From Methanobrevibacter sp. (GTDB taxonomy: Archaea > Methanobacteriota > Methanobacteria > Methanobacteriales > Methanobacteriaceae), in contig JAFRFB010000097.1 of NCBI GenBank assembly GCA_017434555.1, positions 62,001-126,000 of the forward strand: a DNA stretch of 64,000 bases. The letters are read 5' to 3'. Both the position numbers and the translations under genes were made by a program. The first letter of the stretch is position 1, and each line of letters begins with the position of its first letter. The notes under the pieces were generated by a model. It saw only the letters and a program-made list of their open reading frames with translations. It made no database searches and was not told where the DNA came from. This document shows, piece by piece, positions 26,455 through 34,834 of this stretch.

Positions 26455-27120
26455 ATGGAAGCTAAAAAGTTATTAAATGAAGCTGCTATTGCCGAATCAA
26501 AGATTCTTAATGAAGAAACTAACGGCGTAAAGCATATGTATATTTCTGGTCCTTTCCTTCAGGCTGTAGATACTAACAGAAACGGTCGTATCTATTCTAG
26601 GGAAATTATTGAAAGAGAAGTTAACAAGTTCCAGGGTCTTATTGAATCTCGTGAAGCTGTTGGTGAACTTTCTCACCCAGAATCAATCGAAATTAACCCA
26701 GACCGTGCAGCAATTTTGATTACTGAATTGAAGATGGACGGTAATCTTGCAATCGGTAAGGCTAAGGTTCTTACTACCCCATGTGGAAAGATTCTCGAAT
26801 CCCTTTTGAATGATGGTGTTCGTATGGGTGTTTCCTCTCGTGGAACTGGTAACTTGACTGAGGGTAATATGGTTGCAGATGACTATTCTCTTGCAACAAT
26901 CGATGCTGTTTATATGCCATCTGCTCAGGTTGCTTATGCTGATGCAATGTATGAATCTGTCCAATATGCTTCTAAGTGGGTTCTTAATGAAGCAACTGGT
27001 CTCTATATTGAAAAGAGAGAAAAAGTTGATGAAGCTACTAAGGCATTCAATAAGAAGGTTGATGATATTGGTTCTAAGATTATCGTTGAAGCCTTCAAGG
27101 ATTGGTTAAAGTCAATCTAA
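26455..27120 (+). CDS. 21: Prohead core protease gp21
   Basis: 221 aa (T4 gp21 is 212 aa). YISGPFLQAVDTNRNGRIYS, then GELSHPES with His74, and GVRMGVSSRGTG with the nucleophile Ser127/128, reproduce the T4-type U9/S78 serine protease pattern. The enzyme is built into the prohead, self-activates and cleaves capsid, scaffold and internal proteins after (L/I)xE. Its own N-terminus contains LLNE|A and ILNE|E, fitting autoprocessing. Unlike T4, the gene lies downstream of gp23, separated by several minus-strand genes. Confidence 0.92.
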   Translation: MEAKKLLNEAAIAESKILNEETNGVKHMYISGPFLQAVDTNRNGRIYSREIIEREVNKFQGLIESREAVGELSHPESIEINPDRAAILITELKMDGNLAIGKAKVLTTPCGKILESLLNDGVRMGVSSRGTGNLTEGNMVADDYSLATIDAVYMPSAQVAYADAMYESVQYASKWVLNEATGLYIEKREKVDEATKAFNKKVDDIGSKIIVEAFKDWLKSI

Positions 27121-27138
27121 AATAAATTTACATAAAAT

Positions 27139-27169
27139 AAAAATAGAGGTTTTAAAACCTCTATTTTTT
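27139..27169. terminator. Bidirectional terminator
   Basis: AAATAGAGGTTT / AAACCTCTATTT stem between convergent genes. Confidence 0.85.
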
Positions 27170-28235
27170 ATATGGATGCTTTTTCACAGAATACATTGTG
27201 GTCCCAATATTGAACCGCATTTGCAAACCATTCAACTTGTTCAATAGAAATAGGCGTATATCTATGATAGTCAGTTGCTAAGTCAAATCCGTTTTTCTTA
27301 GCAAATGCTCTTCCATGGATGTGTCCATAAAGAACAATACTATCAGGATAACGTGGATGTGTCTTACCTTCATCTGGTTCATGAATGACATGATAAGTCT
27401 TCTTATTATGTTCAAACGTAGCCTTAGATACAACGTCTATATGCCTGTTTTTTAGCTCAGAAATGACCTTATTAACATCTTTTTCTATATCCCTATCATA
27501 ATTACCCATGACCCAAATAAGCTGCTTATAATTCAAATCAGATAGGATATTTTTCATCGTAGAGACATCACCGAAGTCGCCAGCATGATAAACAATATCG
27601 TTCATTGTAACAGTCTTATTCCAGTTGCTAATCATTTCCAAATCCATTTCAAAAAGATTAACAAACGGTCTTCTGGAATAATTCAGTGTTCTTTCTTGAG
27701 AGAAATGTGTATCAGAAGTGAAGAACATATCTGTAGGAGACTTTTCAAGTTTCTTGACAACATGTTTCAAGAGTTCTTCAAGATTATTCCAATACTTGAT
27801 TTTCTTCATATCAAGTCTGCATTTAAGATAATCATTCTTTTCTGCCCAGTCAGGAAAACCAGAATAAACACCAGGTTTGTCGAACCAGTCACCAAATTCA
27901 ATATTGGTAGTAAATGCAGGATGTTTCTTTTGAATATCTCTTGCAACCCAGAAGACGATAGCAGAAGCTTTCTTCATTGCGATATATTCCCAAGTGGTTT
28001 GCTTGAGCAATGCCTTATCGCCATACTTTTCACGAAGTTTCATAAAATCCGGATTTGTAGGAGTAATAACTTTACCAGTAAAACCTAGTTTTTCGAGAAT
28101 TTCAAATGCTTCCTTTCTCCAGTCATCTTCATAGTTTTCTCTAGGGCAAGGACCAGCTAGGAAGATAGAATTATTCATGTCCCCAGATAATTGTTCTTCT
28201 GGTTCCATGTCAGTATTAACTTTTATTATATTCAT
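27168..28235 (-). CDS. Fusion: nucleoside 2-deoxyribosyltransferase-like + calcineurin-like phosphoesterase
   Basis: 355 aa from the ATG at 28235, chosen because AGAGG lies just upstream; an ATG 27 bases earlier lacks one. Residues ~20-150 hold SIFLAGPCPRENYEDDWRKE, ASAIVFWVARD and TNIEFGDW, the pattern of the nucleoside 2-deoxyribosyltransferase-like family (base exchange or nucleotide hydrolysis). Residues ~170-345 hold FFTSDTHFSQERTL, VYHAGDFGD, WVMGNYDRD, HVIHEP and LYGHIHGRA, all five metal-binding blocks of a metallophosphoesterase. The combination could form and clean a modified or unwanted nucleotide; this is inference. Both active sites look intact. Confidence 0.75.
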   Translation of the reverse strand: MNIIKVNTDMEPEEQLSGDMNNSIFLAGPCPRENYEDDWRKEAFEILEKLGFTGKVITPTNPDFMKLREKYGDKALLKQTTWEYIAMKKASAIVFWVARDIQKKHPAFTTNIEFGDWFDKPGVYSGFPDWAEKNDYLKCRLDMKKIKYWNNLEELLKHVVKKLEKSPTDMFFTSDTHFSQERTLNYSRRPFVNLFEMDLEMISNWNKTVTMNDIVYHAGDFGDVSTMKNILSDLNYKQLIWVMGNYDRDIEKDVNKVISELKNRHIDVVSKATFEHNKKTYHVIHEPDEGKTHPRYPDSIVLYGHIHGRAFAKKNGFDLATDYHRYTPISIEQVEWFANAVQYWDHNVFCEKASI

Positions 28236-28271
28236 ATTATCCTCTAATAATTCGTAATACAAATATAGAAA

Positions 28272-28294
28272 AAGACTGTCAAGTGACAGTCTTA
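28272..28294 (-). terminator. Hairpin between minus-strand genes
   Basis: AAGACTGTC / GACAGTCTT perfect stem; T-rich run follows only weakly, so termination strength is uncertain. Confidence 0.5.
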
Positions 28295-28316
28295 TGTAAA
28301 TTTTATTTGACTTTTA

Positions 28317-28871
28317 TTAATATAATGGACCGCGGCCACGTTGCGCATTGTTGAAGCTTTGCATTGCCATATCATCAAGGAATTCATCAGCTTCTTCAGG
28401 ACCATATTCGTAAGATTCGTCGTCATTTTCAATATCGAAATCATCAATATCGTTATAGACTTCATTATCTGGAATATTGTTCGGGTCAGTTTCCCAATCG
28501 ATATAACCCTGGAAGTTGCAATGTTCACAACCTTCACCACCACAATCAGGGCAGATATTTACTTCTTGATCGTCACAACATTCTCTGTGGTCAGTTGAAC
28601 AACATTCATCGCCATCACAGTTGAGTCCGCATTCCTTCAAGAGATAATCTTGGAATTTCTTGGAATCAAAAACCGGATGTTTGCCAGAATACTTCTTAGA
28701 TTCCTTAACAAAACGTAAACCGTTTGCATTAACGATTCGCTTTGCTTCAGCAAGCTTTTCTTCTGGGGTCATTTCTTTTTCTTTTGATTCAGAAACCTGT
28801 TTCTTGCCAGTCTTTCTAACAAGATGATAGCCATTCTTCTGAACAATCTTAACTGCGTCTTCAAATTTCAT
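28317..28871 (-). CDS. GY-module protein with zinc-binding centre, candidate head protein
   Basis: 184 aa. Residues 1-20 (MKFEDAVKIVQKNGYHLVRK) and 36-57 (EEKLAEAKRIVNANGLRFVKE) are two copies of the GY-module also seen at 2820-3407 and 25403-26350. The centre has DECCSTDHRECC and CPDCGGEGCEHCNFQGYI, the latter like half of a DnaJ zinc-finger. The C-terminus is strongly acidic (DIDDFDIENDDESYEYG). The role is unknown. The repeated N-terminal module suggests it shares a compartment, probably the head, with the other carriers. SD AGGAG. Confidence 0.55.
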   Translation of the reverse strand: MKFEDAVKIVQKNGYHLVRKTGKKQVSESKEKEMTPEEKLAEAKRIVNANGLRFVKESKKYSGKHPVFDSKKFQDYLLKECGLNCDGDECCSTDHRECCDDQEVNICPDCGGEGCEHCNFQGYIDWETDPNNIPDNEVYNDIDDFDIENDDESYEYGPEEADEFLDDMAMQSFNNAQRGRGPLY

Positions 28872-28883
28872 TTTAAATTCTCC

Positions 28884-29312
28884 TTAGGTAAATTTTAAAA
28901 GTAATCCATATTCATTTTCTAATTTCTGAACTGTATCAGACATTAGATTATTCAATGCAACTTTGCTCTTGAATTGTTCAGAAAGTTTTTCAACTTCATC
29001 AATATAGAAGCGAAGTTTTCTAAGTGCATTTTCTTTATTGTAGATTTCGTCAGAAATCATGTAGTTCTTGGATGCAACCTTGAATGGTGTTCCAGTAGCT
29101 AAGACGATTTCAACGAGTTGGTCTGCAAAATCTCTAATTGTTTCGTAAACTGTCTGGAAATGTGTGTGGTGGAAACCGGAATCACATGACCAGTGGAAAA
29201 TGTGGACCTTATTAGCAAATGTAAGAGAATCTACTGCGAAAGTATACAAATTCTGATATTCTGCCTCATTAGTTCCAGCAAGATATGATATAAAAGTTTC
29301 TGTTTCTTCCAT
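28884..29312 (-). CDS. Dps/ferritin-like phage protein
   Basis: 142 aa, four-helix pattern. The segment ANKVHIFHWSCDSGFHHTHF followed by QTVYETIRDFADQLVEIVLA resembles ferritin-like Dps helices (H..HW....F..H..L...Y......D..AE), as in a family of ferritin-like proteins of large phages. Dps proteins bind iron and protect DNA; here key acidic residues appear but iron binding is not proven. The gene is 12 bases upstream of the GY-module zinc protein and likely co-transcribed. Late promoter 29328 and AAGGA site upstream. Confidence 0.6.
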   Translation of the reverse strand: MEETETFISYLAGTNEAEYQNLYTFAVDSLTFANKVHIFHWSCDSGFHHTHFQTVYETIRDFADQLVEIVLATGTPFKVASKNYMISDEIYNKENALRKLRFYIDEVEKLSEQFKSKVALNNLMSDTVQKLENEYGLLLKFT

Positions 29313-29327
29313 AAAAATTCCTTTTAT

Positions 29328-29335
29328 TATTTATA
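29328..29335 (-). promoter_or_regulatory. Late promoter for Dps-like gene
   Basis: TATAAATA on the minus strand, 15 bases before the ATG. Confidence 0.6.
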
Positions 29336-29358
29336 ATTATTAAACTCTGAATTTTCGG

Positions 29359-31323
29359 TTAATTTTCTATTGGATGATCTGCTCTATATTCCTTAAGTGC
29401 ATTCTTAGCAGTTGAACGGAACAATGCTGGAACATTATCATTAATCATCTGCTCATTTGCGACAATAGTTAATGTTCCTTGTTCATTTTTAAACTTGTTG
29501 AAATATCCTTTAGCCATTGGTTTATAAAGGGTTGGAACATATTTGTCAATATCAGCTTCTGTTAAAGTGATAAGGTCAGGATTTTGTTGAACCTTTGGTT
29601 TTGGTTGTTCTTTTACAGGTTCTGGTTCTGATTTTGTCTGTTCTACTACAGGTTTAGGTTCAGGTTTTGGTTGTTTTGTTGATGCAGTTTGCTCTTGTGT
29701 GGCAGGTTTATTATTTTTAGACATGTAGTTTTCATAAGCAGTTTTAAACTTATCTTTTTCTATTTCACCATTACCATAGAGCATGTTATAATTTAAGCCT
29801 TTGTTATCTTCACGTAAACCATCTTGTATATCTTGATTTGCAGCAATTTCACCCCATTGAGTAGAAGTTAAACCTCGATATTTTCTTTCGTTAGGGTCAG
29901 CTTTAGAAATGCCAGCCTTTGCTAATTTTTCTTCACTGATTTTTCCTTCATTACTTGTATTATTTTCTTGCTGTTCCGGATATAATGTTACTGGTGTGTC
30001 TAGTTTTACAGGTTTCATTGGATCTTCTGTTACAGAAGTTTCAACCTTTGTAGTAACCATAGGTTTATTGTCTGAATTTCCTACTGTTACTATAGTTTCA
30101 TTCGGTAAACTAGTATTTTCATTATTAGCATATTCAGTTTCAGAATTTAGCATATTTAAAACTCTAGCATCATGTCTTTCCTTAAGACCTTCCCAATCTT
30201 TTTCATTAACAATGCTTTGAGCCTTTGCACGTTCTTCTTCTGTATAACCAGCATCATAAGTTTTATCATATCTCGGTTTACCATTATCGAGTTCACCTCG
30301 CATCATTCTATATGCGAGTTCGTCGGTTCTATCTTCAGGAGATAATGACTTTAAGTCAACTGGATTATTCTTTTCATTTGACTGAATAAGAACATTATCT
30401 AATACTATTTCATTATCAGTATTAGTTTCTGGACGTTCTTGTTCTGTAACAGAATCAGTAACAGTATTTTGACCAGTTGGAACTTCGCCAGCCGCATTAA
30501 ATTCATTTTGTAATGCAGTATTATTTGAATCTGGAAGTGCAACGTCTTGACTTGTCTGGTCAACAGTAATATCAGTAACATTTTCTGCTGGCGTTTCTCC
30601 GATATTAGTTGATTCTTGTAATGGACTATCTGGATTAGTTTCTTCAATAACTGGAGCAGTAACTTCTTCTGTCGGAGCAGGAGATTCTTGTGCTGTTACT
30701 GGTTCTTCTTCCTTAGTTTCTTTTGCATAAGCCTCTTCTTCACCAGAAAGAACATAGAAGGAACGATATGAAAATTTTAAAGTCCATTTTGCAATATCAG
30801 CAGAGCTATAATCAAGATCAAATTTAGTATAGTCTACAAGCTTTAATTCTTTGAATACATATTTTAAATAAACGGTTGAAAAAATATTATTAAAAACATA
30901 TACAGTTAATTCTGGAATATAATCAGTCAATTTATATTCGAATGTGTCTTCATCAAATAATTTTGACAAAAATAAATTTACCAGATTAGTAATAGCAAGA
31001 GTTCCATTTTCACTATAATGTTCAATTAGTTCTATTTCTAAATCACCCAAAGATGTTGGGTCCATATAGATAATGGTTTTGCTATTATTACCATATTCAA
31101 AGATTTCTTCTTTTGGTTTATATGACGGTAAAGTAACAGAAGTGCATTCACAAAGCTCAATTTCACCATTTTCTGGCTTTGTGATTTTTAAAGCATATCT
31201 GTTCTCTTTTGGACTATTATCATTCCAAAAATCAGCATCATCAAGTTTTAAACGAACCTGATAAGAATCTGATAATTTTATAGTTTTGGTCGTTAAATAG
31301 CCATAAATATTGCATAAACTCAT
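29359..31323 (-). CDS. Baseplate/tail protein: tube-like N-terminal domain with long disordered tail
   Basis: 654 aa. Residues 1-200 are beta-rich and end with the pattern ADIAKWTLKFSYRSFYVLSG, reminiscent of the tube fold used by gp19, gp48 and gp54. Residues ~205-480 are Glu/Thr/Pro/Asn-rich and probably disordered. Residues ~480-654 contain small helical blocks, a KPEPKPVVEQTKSEPEPVKE repeat and a repeated unit (DIDKYVPTLYKPMAKGYFNK and NVPALFRSTAKNALKEY). It sits divergent to the hub gene cluster and is likely part of the baseplate. A bidirectional late promoter begins 4 bases before the ATG, with no SD. Confidence 0.45.
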   Translation of the reverse strand: MSLCNIYGYLTTKTIKLSDSYQVRLKLDDADFWNDNSPKENRYALKITKPENGEIELCECTSVTLPSYKPKEEIFEYGNNSKTIIYMDPTSLGDLEIELIEHYSENGTLAITNLVNLFLSKLFDEDTFEYKLTDYIPELTVYVFNNIFSTVYLKYVFKELKLVDYTKFDLDYSSADIAKWTLKFSYRSFYVLSGEEEAYAKETKEEEPVTAQESPAPTEEVTAPVIEETNPDSPLQESTNIGETPAENVTDITVDQTSQDVALPDSNNTALQNEFNAAGEVPTGQNTVTDSVTEQERPETNTDNEIVLDNVLIQSNEKNNPVDLKSLSPEDRTDELAYRMMRGELDNGKPRYDKTYDAGYTEEERAKAQSIVNEKDWEGLKERHDARVLNMLNSETEYANNENTSLPNETIVTVGNSDNKPMVTTKVETSVTEDPMKPVKLDTPVTLYPEQQENNTSNEGKISEEKLAKAGISKADPNERKYRGLTSTQWGEIAANQDIQDGLREDNKGLNYNMLYGNGEIEKDKFKTAYENYMSKNNKPATQEQTASTKQPKPEPKPVVEQTKSEPEPVKEQPKPKVQQNPDLITLTEADIDKYVPTLYKPMAKGYFNKFKNEQGTLTIVANEQMINDNVPALFRSTAKNALKEYRADHPIEN

Positions 31324-31327
31324 ACAT

Positions 31328-31339
31328 TATTTATAAATA
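31328..31339. promoter_or_regulatory. Palindromic bidirectional late promoter, both starts 4 bases away
   Basis: TATTTATAAATA. Minus core 31328-31335 has a 4-base spacer to the ATG at 31323; plus core 31332-31339 has a 4-base spacer to the ATG at 31344. The whole divergent intergenic region is 20 bases. Confidence 0.7.
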
Positions 31340-31343
31340 GTAT

Positions 31344-32195
31344 ATGAATCCAAATAACTTAAAAGATTGCTTAACTAAGTTCTGGACACCGAAAAAATGC
31401 GGAAAATCCGGAGAACCTGAAGATTTTATTGAACAACATGATATGATTCTGGGTAGGACTTTGATGGCCGATCCAGCTGATTTATTAGAACAATTAGAAG
31501 AAAATACATTCGACTTTCAGGAATTTGAACTGATTAAATGGTCAGATTTTTTAAGACGTGCGAATTTGGCAGAATATTTAAAATCTGATTATATAAAGCT
31601 TGCATTAGATGTAACAACTACAAGACCAGCTATAGGAAAAGGAGAATTTCTTTTTGTAAGTTGTTTCTCTAATCTTGGATTTGCAAACGGGAAAGGTGAT
31701 ATTGTAGATTTTAAATCAGGTAAACGTTGTGAATTTAAAGGCATTCGTTCTACATTATCAGGTGACAGTAAAGCATATAGACAAATGAATAAATCAATCA
31801 TTTATTCTATATTTTCTCTATTTGGCACTGGTTCTTCTCATGACCATTTTAATCGTAAATGTGCAAGAGATATTGATGAATTATTAAAGTCAAAACCAAG
31901 TTTATTAAATGAAGTATTAAAACGTTTACAAAATTTAACAGAACCAGATTTGGCTTTTATAAAGCCATTTGCTGAATTGTATGAAATTAAGAAAGATATT
32001 TTTATGGTTGTTGGGGCAATGCAACTTTCCATTTATTTGAAGACACAAAATTCACAATATATTTTGTTTACAAATGATGAAGGATTTAGATGTTTTGAAC
32101 AACCAAAGAGTGCAGACGACGCATATTATATCGTTAATGAACTTAAATTATCAAGTTGGCAAACTAGTGATTATGGTATGACTATAGGTATGTAA
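31344..32195 (+). CDS. Baseplate-cluster protein with PD-(D/E)xK-like motif
   Basis: 283 aa. The middle holds AIGKGEFLFVSCFSNLGFA, then KGDIVDFKSGKRCEFKGIRS, an E...D...ExK arrangement like the restriction-endonuclease fold. Similar GKGEF...D...E(F/L)K segments are remembered in T4-like phage proteins near baseplate genes, function unknown. It overlaps the hub gene by TAATG (stop/start share one base), so the two are coupled. No SD and a late promoter 4 bases before the ATG predict a leaderless transcript. Confidence 0.5.
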   Translation: MNPNNLKDCLTKFWTPKKCGKSGEPEDFIEQHDMILGRTLMADPADLLEQLEENTFDFQEFELIKWSDFLRRANLAEYLKSDYIKLALDVTTTRPAIGKGEFLFVSCFSNLGFANGKGDIVDFKSGKRCEFKGIRSTLSGDSKAYRQMNKSIIYSIFSLFGTGSSHDHFNRKCARDIDELLKSKPSLLNEVLKRLQNLTEPDLAFIKPFAELYEIKKDIFMVVGAMQLSIYLKTQNSQYILFTNDEGFRCFEQPKSADDAYYIVNELKLSSWQTSDYGMTIGM

Positions 32196-33610
32196 TGGCA
32201 GACGGAAATGATAAGAACATATTAGACCCATCATCTGCATCGCAGTCTGGTCCAACAGCTTCTGTTAATAACGTAATAGAAGTTTTATATGGTAGTGATG
32301 ATATTCAAAAAGCATATCCTATTCCGACAAACAAGATAGATAAGATTCAGATTAAAGAAAGTTTCTTTTCAAAACTTCCAACTTTGAAACTTGTCTTGTC
32401 TGATGTTGGTACTCTTTTCAATACTGTTGGTTTTCAGATTGGCTATACAATCAATATTAAGATTACACCAATTGTTAAGAATAAAGATGTTATTCCAAGA
32501 CCATATGTAAATTCAAATTTTACAATTCAATCAATTAACTATGTTTTTGATTTGGATAAGAAAGATTACGTATATGAATTGAATTGTATATATCCAGCAG
32601 AAAAATATTTGAATGATATTTGTGTTTGGCCAGTAACTGAAATCGATGCACTTAATATTGAAAAGCAATATACTAGTGAAGAATTGTTACGTTTAATTTG
32701 CACACGTGGTGGTTTAGGATTTTATTCTAATTTAACTACAGAACCAAGCGATAGCATGGCATGGCTTAATTGTAGCTTAACTTATAGTGAGTTTGCTGAG
32801 AAGGTAACAAAACATGCATGGGTTGGCGATGATGATATGCCGATTCTTTATGTAAACAAGGAAGGCACAGCAGTTTATAATACATTAAATACAATGTGTA
32901 ATGGTGCTACAAAATATACTTATATTCATAAAACTTTATATGATATGAAGTATAAGCCGACAGGAAATAATCCGAATAGAAAGCCAAGCGGATATAGAAC
33001 ATTTACAGATATGACGTTTAATAACGTTGGTTATATTCAGAACCAAGGTGCTTATGGTGTAAAAACTTATATTTACAATCCATATCATATTAAGAGCATA
33101 AATCCGCTTTCTATCAAACCGAAAGTTCCGAAGAATATTAAGAATGTAACTCTTAATGATGCATGTTTGCGTTATAAAGAATTCCATGATAATAAAATAA
33201 GAGTTGCACAGATGAGTAACAAATCACCTGGACAAGTACAGAATTTTAGATATTCTTTTTCTAAGATGCACTTTAAACAGACGCATGAAAATTATGATTA
33301 TGCTCCGCAACATAATGAAAGTATTAAACGTGCATTCTTCCAGCAATTTGTTTCTTTGACTGTTGATGCAGTTAACCAACCAGATTATGATTTTGACCCA
33401 TTACAAATGGTTTATCTTGGTGATAAGATAAGTGTTCGTGTGGATTCAACTTATAATCCAGGGACTATTCAGTCTGGTGATTATATTGTAACCGGATTAG
33501 TTCATAATTTTTATCCAAGGTCTAATTACACAATAAATATAATCGCAGCAAACGATGGTATCAATGGTGTAGGCCAGTTGAAAAAAGAAAGTGATATTAA
33601 TAAGAAGTAG
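32195..33610 (+). CDS. 27: Baseplate hub protein gp27-like
   Basis: 471 aa (T4 gp27 is 391 aa). The layout is of the gp27/gpD hub family: N-terminal barrel (IDKIQIKESFFSKLPTLKLV followed by LSDVGTLF), central region with YTSEELLRLICTRGGLGFY, and a C-terminal barrel ending GDYIVTGLVHNFYPRSNYTI. Hub trimers sit at the tail axis, adapting the six-fold tube to the three-fold spike. The spike gene follows after 8 bases, as expected. Assigned by pattern and synteny. Confidence 0.75.
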   Translation: MADGNDKNILDPSSASQSGPTASVNNVIEVLYGSDDIQKAYPIPTNKIDKIQIKESFFSKLPTLKLVLSDVGTLFNTVGFQIGYTINIKITPIVKNKDVIPRPYVNSNFTIQSINYVFDLDKKDYVYELNCIYPAEKYLNDICVWPVTEIDALNIEKQYTSEELLRLICTRGGLGFYSNLTTEPSDSMAWLNCSLTYSEFAEKVTKHAWVGDDDMPILYVNKEGTAVYNTLNTMCNGATKYTYIHKTLYDMKYKPTGNNPNRKPSGYRTFTDMTFNNVGYIQNQGAYGVKTYIYNPYHIKSINPLSIKPKVPKNIKNVTLNDACLRYKEFHDNKIRVAQMSNKSPGQVQNFRYSFSKMHFKQTHENYDYAPQHNESIKRAFFQQFVSLTVDAVNQPDYDFDPLQMVYLGDKISVRVDSTYNPGTIQSGDYIVTGLVHNFYPRSNYTINIIAANDGINGVGQLKKESDINKK

Positions 33611-33618
33611 GTTTATTT

Positions 33619-34398
33619 ATGGCAATGAATACAGATGAAATGCTTAATGAAATAATGAGTAAGGTTGATTCTGGTTTTAAGGAACAACAAGCAGACACTT
33701 ACGAAAAATTTTCACAAGATCCACATGACAGATGGACTGGTAAAGTTATTGATAACGTAGATCCAGAAATGCTTGGTCGTGTAAAGATTCTTATTTTTGG
33801 TTATTACGATGAATTAGCAGAATTCGCATTGCCATGGGCAGTACCTGATATTGGTTATATCGGTGGTTCGAATGGTAGTTTCGTTGTTCCTGAAGTTGGA
33901 ACTTTTGTTAGAGGATATTTCGACCAAGGTGACATTCAGAAACCAATTTATGACTCTATTGCATTCAGTGAAATGACTGCTAAGAATAAAACCAAAAATA
34001 TAATGATTAATAAGTTGGAGAATTATCCTCATAAGATGGTTCTTATGGAAACTGACCAAGGTGATTATCTGACTTTGAACCGTTTTGATGGTGAAACAAA
34101 ATTCCATCATAGAAGCGGTTTTGATATAACAATCGGTGCAGATGGTTCTTTAACTATCAATACTGGTGCTAGATATTCTGAACAAGGAAATATCAAAATT
34201 GAATGTCATGGCGATACAGAAATAAAGACAAATGGTGATACTACTGTTACATCTGAATTTGGTAATGTAACTGTAGATTCTAAGTTGGGATTCGTTATGC
34301 TTGGTAAAAATCAGGCAAAACAGTTGGTTAATAATTTACCTATTTGTCCTATTACTGGAATGCCGCATTGCACTGGTAATACTAATGTTATCTGTTAA
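33619..34398 (+). CDS. 5: Baseplate central spike gp5-like (no lysozyme domain)
   Basis: 259 aa. Residues ~35-115 are an OB-fold (DRWTGKVIDNVDPEMLGRVK, FALPWAVPDIGYIGG, VPEVGTFVRGYFDQGD). Residues ~140-240 form the beta-helical needle (GADGSLTINTG, IKIECHGDTEIKTNG, VTVDSKLG). The end has CPITGMPHCTGNTNVIC, where Cys/His could hold a tip metal ion. The T4 counterpart (575 aa) carries a lysozyme domain between the two parts; here it is missing, so wall digestion must come from another protein or is not needed. Confidence 0.85.
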   Translation: MAMNTDEMLNEIMSKVDSGFKEQQADTYEKFSQDPHDRWTGKVIDNVDPEMLGRVKILIFGYYDELAEFALPWAVPDIGYIGGSNGSFVVPEVGTFVRGYFDQGDIQKPIYDSIAFSEMTAKNKTKNIMINKLENYPHKMVLMETDQGDYLTLNRFDGETKFHHRSGFDITIGADGSLTINTGARYSEQGNIKIECHGDTEIKTNGDTTVTSEFGNVTVDSKLGFVMLGKNQAKQLVNNLPICPITGMPHCTGNTNVIC

Positions 34399-34407
34399 TT
34401 TTAGGTA

Positions 34408-34415
34408 TATAAATA
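34408..34415 (+). promoter_or_regulatory. Late promoter 4 bases before gp25 ATG
   Basis: TATAAATA with TTAT spacer to the ATG at 34420; no SD. Confidence 0.65.
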
Positions 34416-34419
34416 TTAT

Positions 34420-34824
34420 ATGTTAGAACTAAATAAAAATCCAGATTATACTTGGCTAGAAACCAGTAAGATTGACAGCGAATATTATGATTTAAACGCT
34501 GATATGCGTGGTGTCGAAGTATGGAACAAAGATGCATTAGATCAGATGATTGAAATGGTCATTGTTACAGAACCACATGAACGTTTATTTAATTTATCAT
34601 TTGGTTCTCCATTATATCAGGTATTATTTGATAATTTTAATCAATTAGATAGAATAGTAAATACTGTATTTGATACTATTGAATATTGGGTTCCTGTTAC
34701 AATCGATAGAGCAAATGCAGATGTTGAAGCTGATGAAGATAATCATGCATTATTATTTAAGATTCCATATGTTTCAAATAATGGCATGATTAAAGGAATA
34801 TTTGCAAGAAAAATCAGTAAGTAA
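34420..34824 (+). CDS. 25: Baseplate wedge protein gp25
   Basis: 134 aa, same size as T4 gp25 (132 aa). EPHERLFNLSFGSPLYQVLF is the family signature (T.P.ER.F...FG..L...LF), followed by the expected strands (IDRANADVEADEDNHALLFK). gp25 connects gp6/gp53 of the wedge to the sheath and starts sheath polymerisation. It lies in order with gp27 and gp5. Predicted leaderless. Confidence 0.85.
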   Translation: MLELNKNPDYTWLETSKIDSEYYDLNADMRGVEVWNKDALDQMIEMVIVTEPHERLFNLSFGSPLYQVLFDNFNQLDRIVNTVFDTIEYWVPVTIDRANADVEADEDNHALLFKIPYVSNNGMIKGIFARKISK

Positions 34825-34834
34825 GGTATAATAA

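Noticed and set aside
31589-31801. Minus-strand ORFs of 60-140 aa opposite sheath, portal, capsid and gp6 genes.
   Set aside because: They lie wholly inside strongly supported genes, have no ribosome-binding sites and show residue composition expected of antisense frames.
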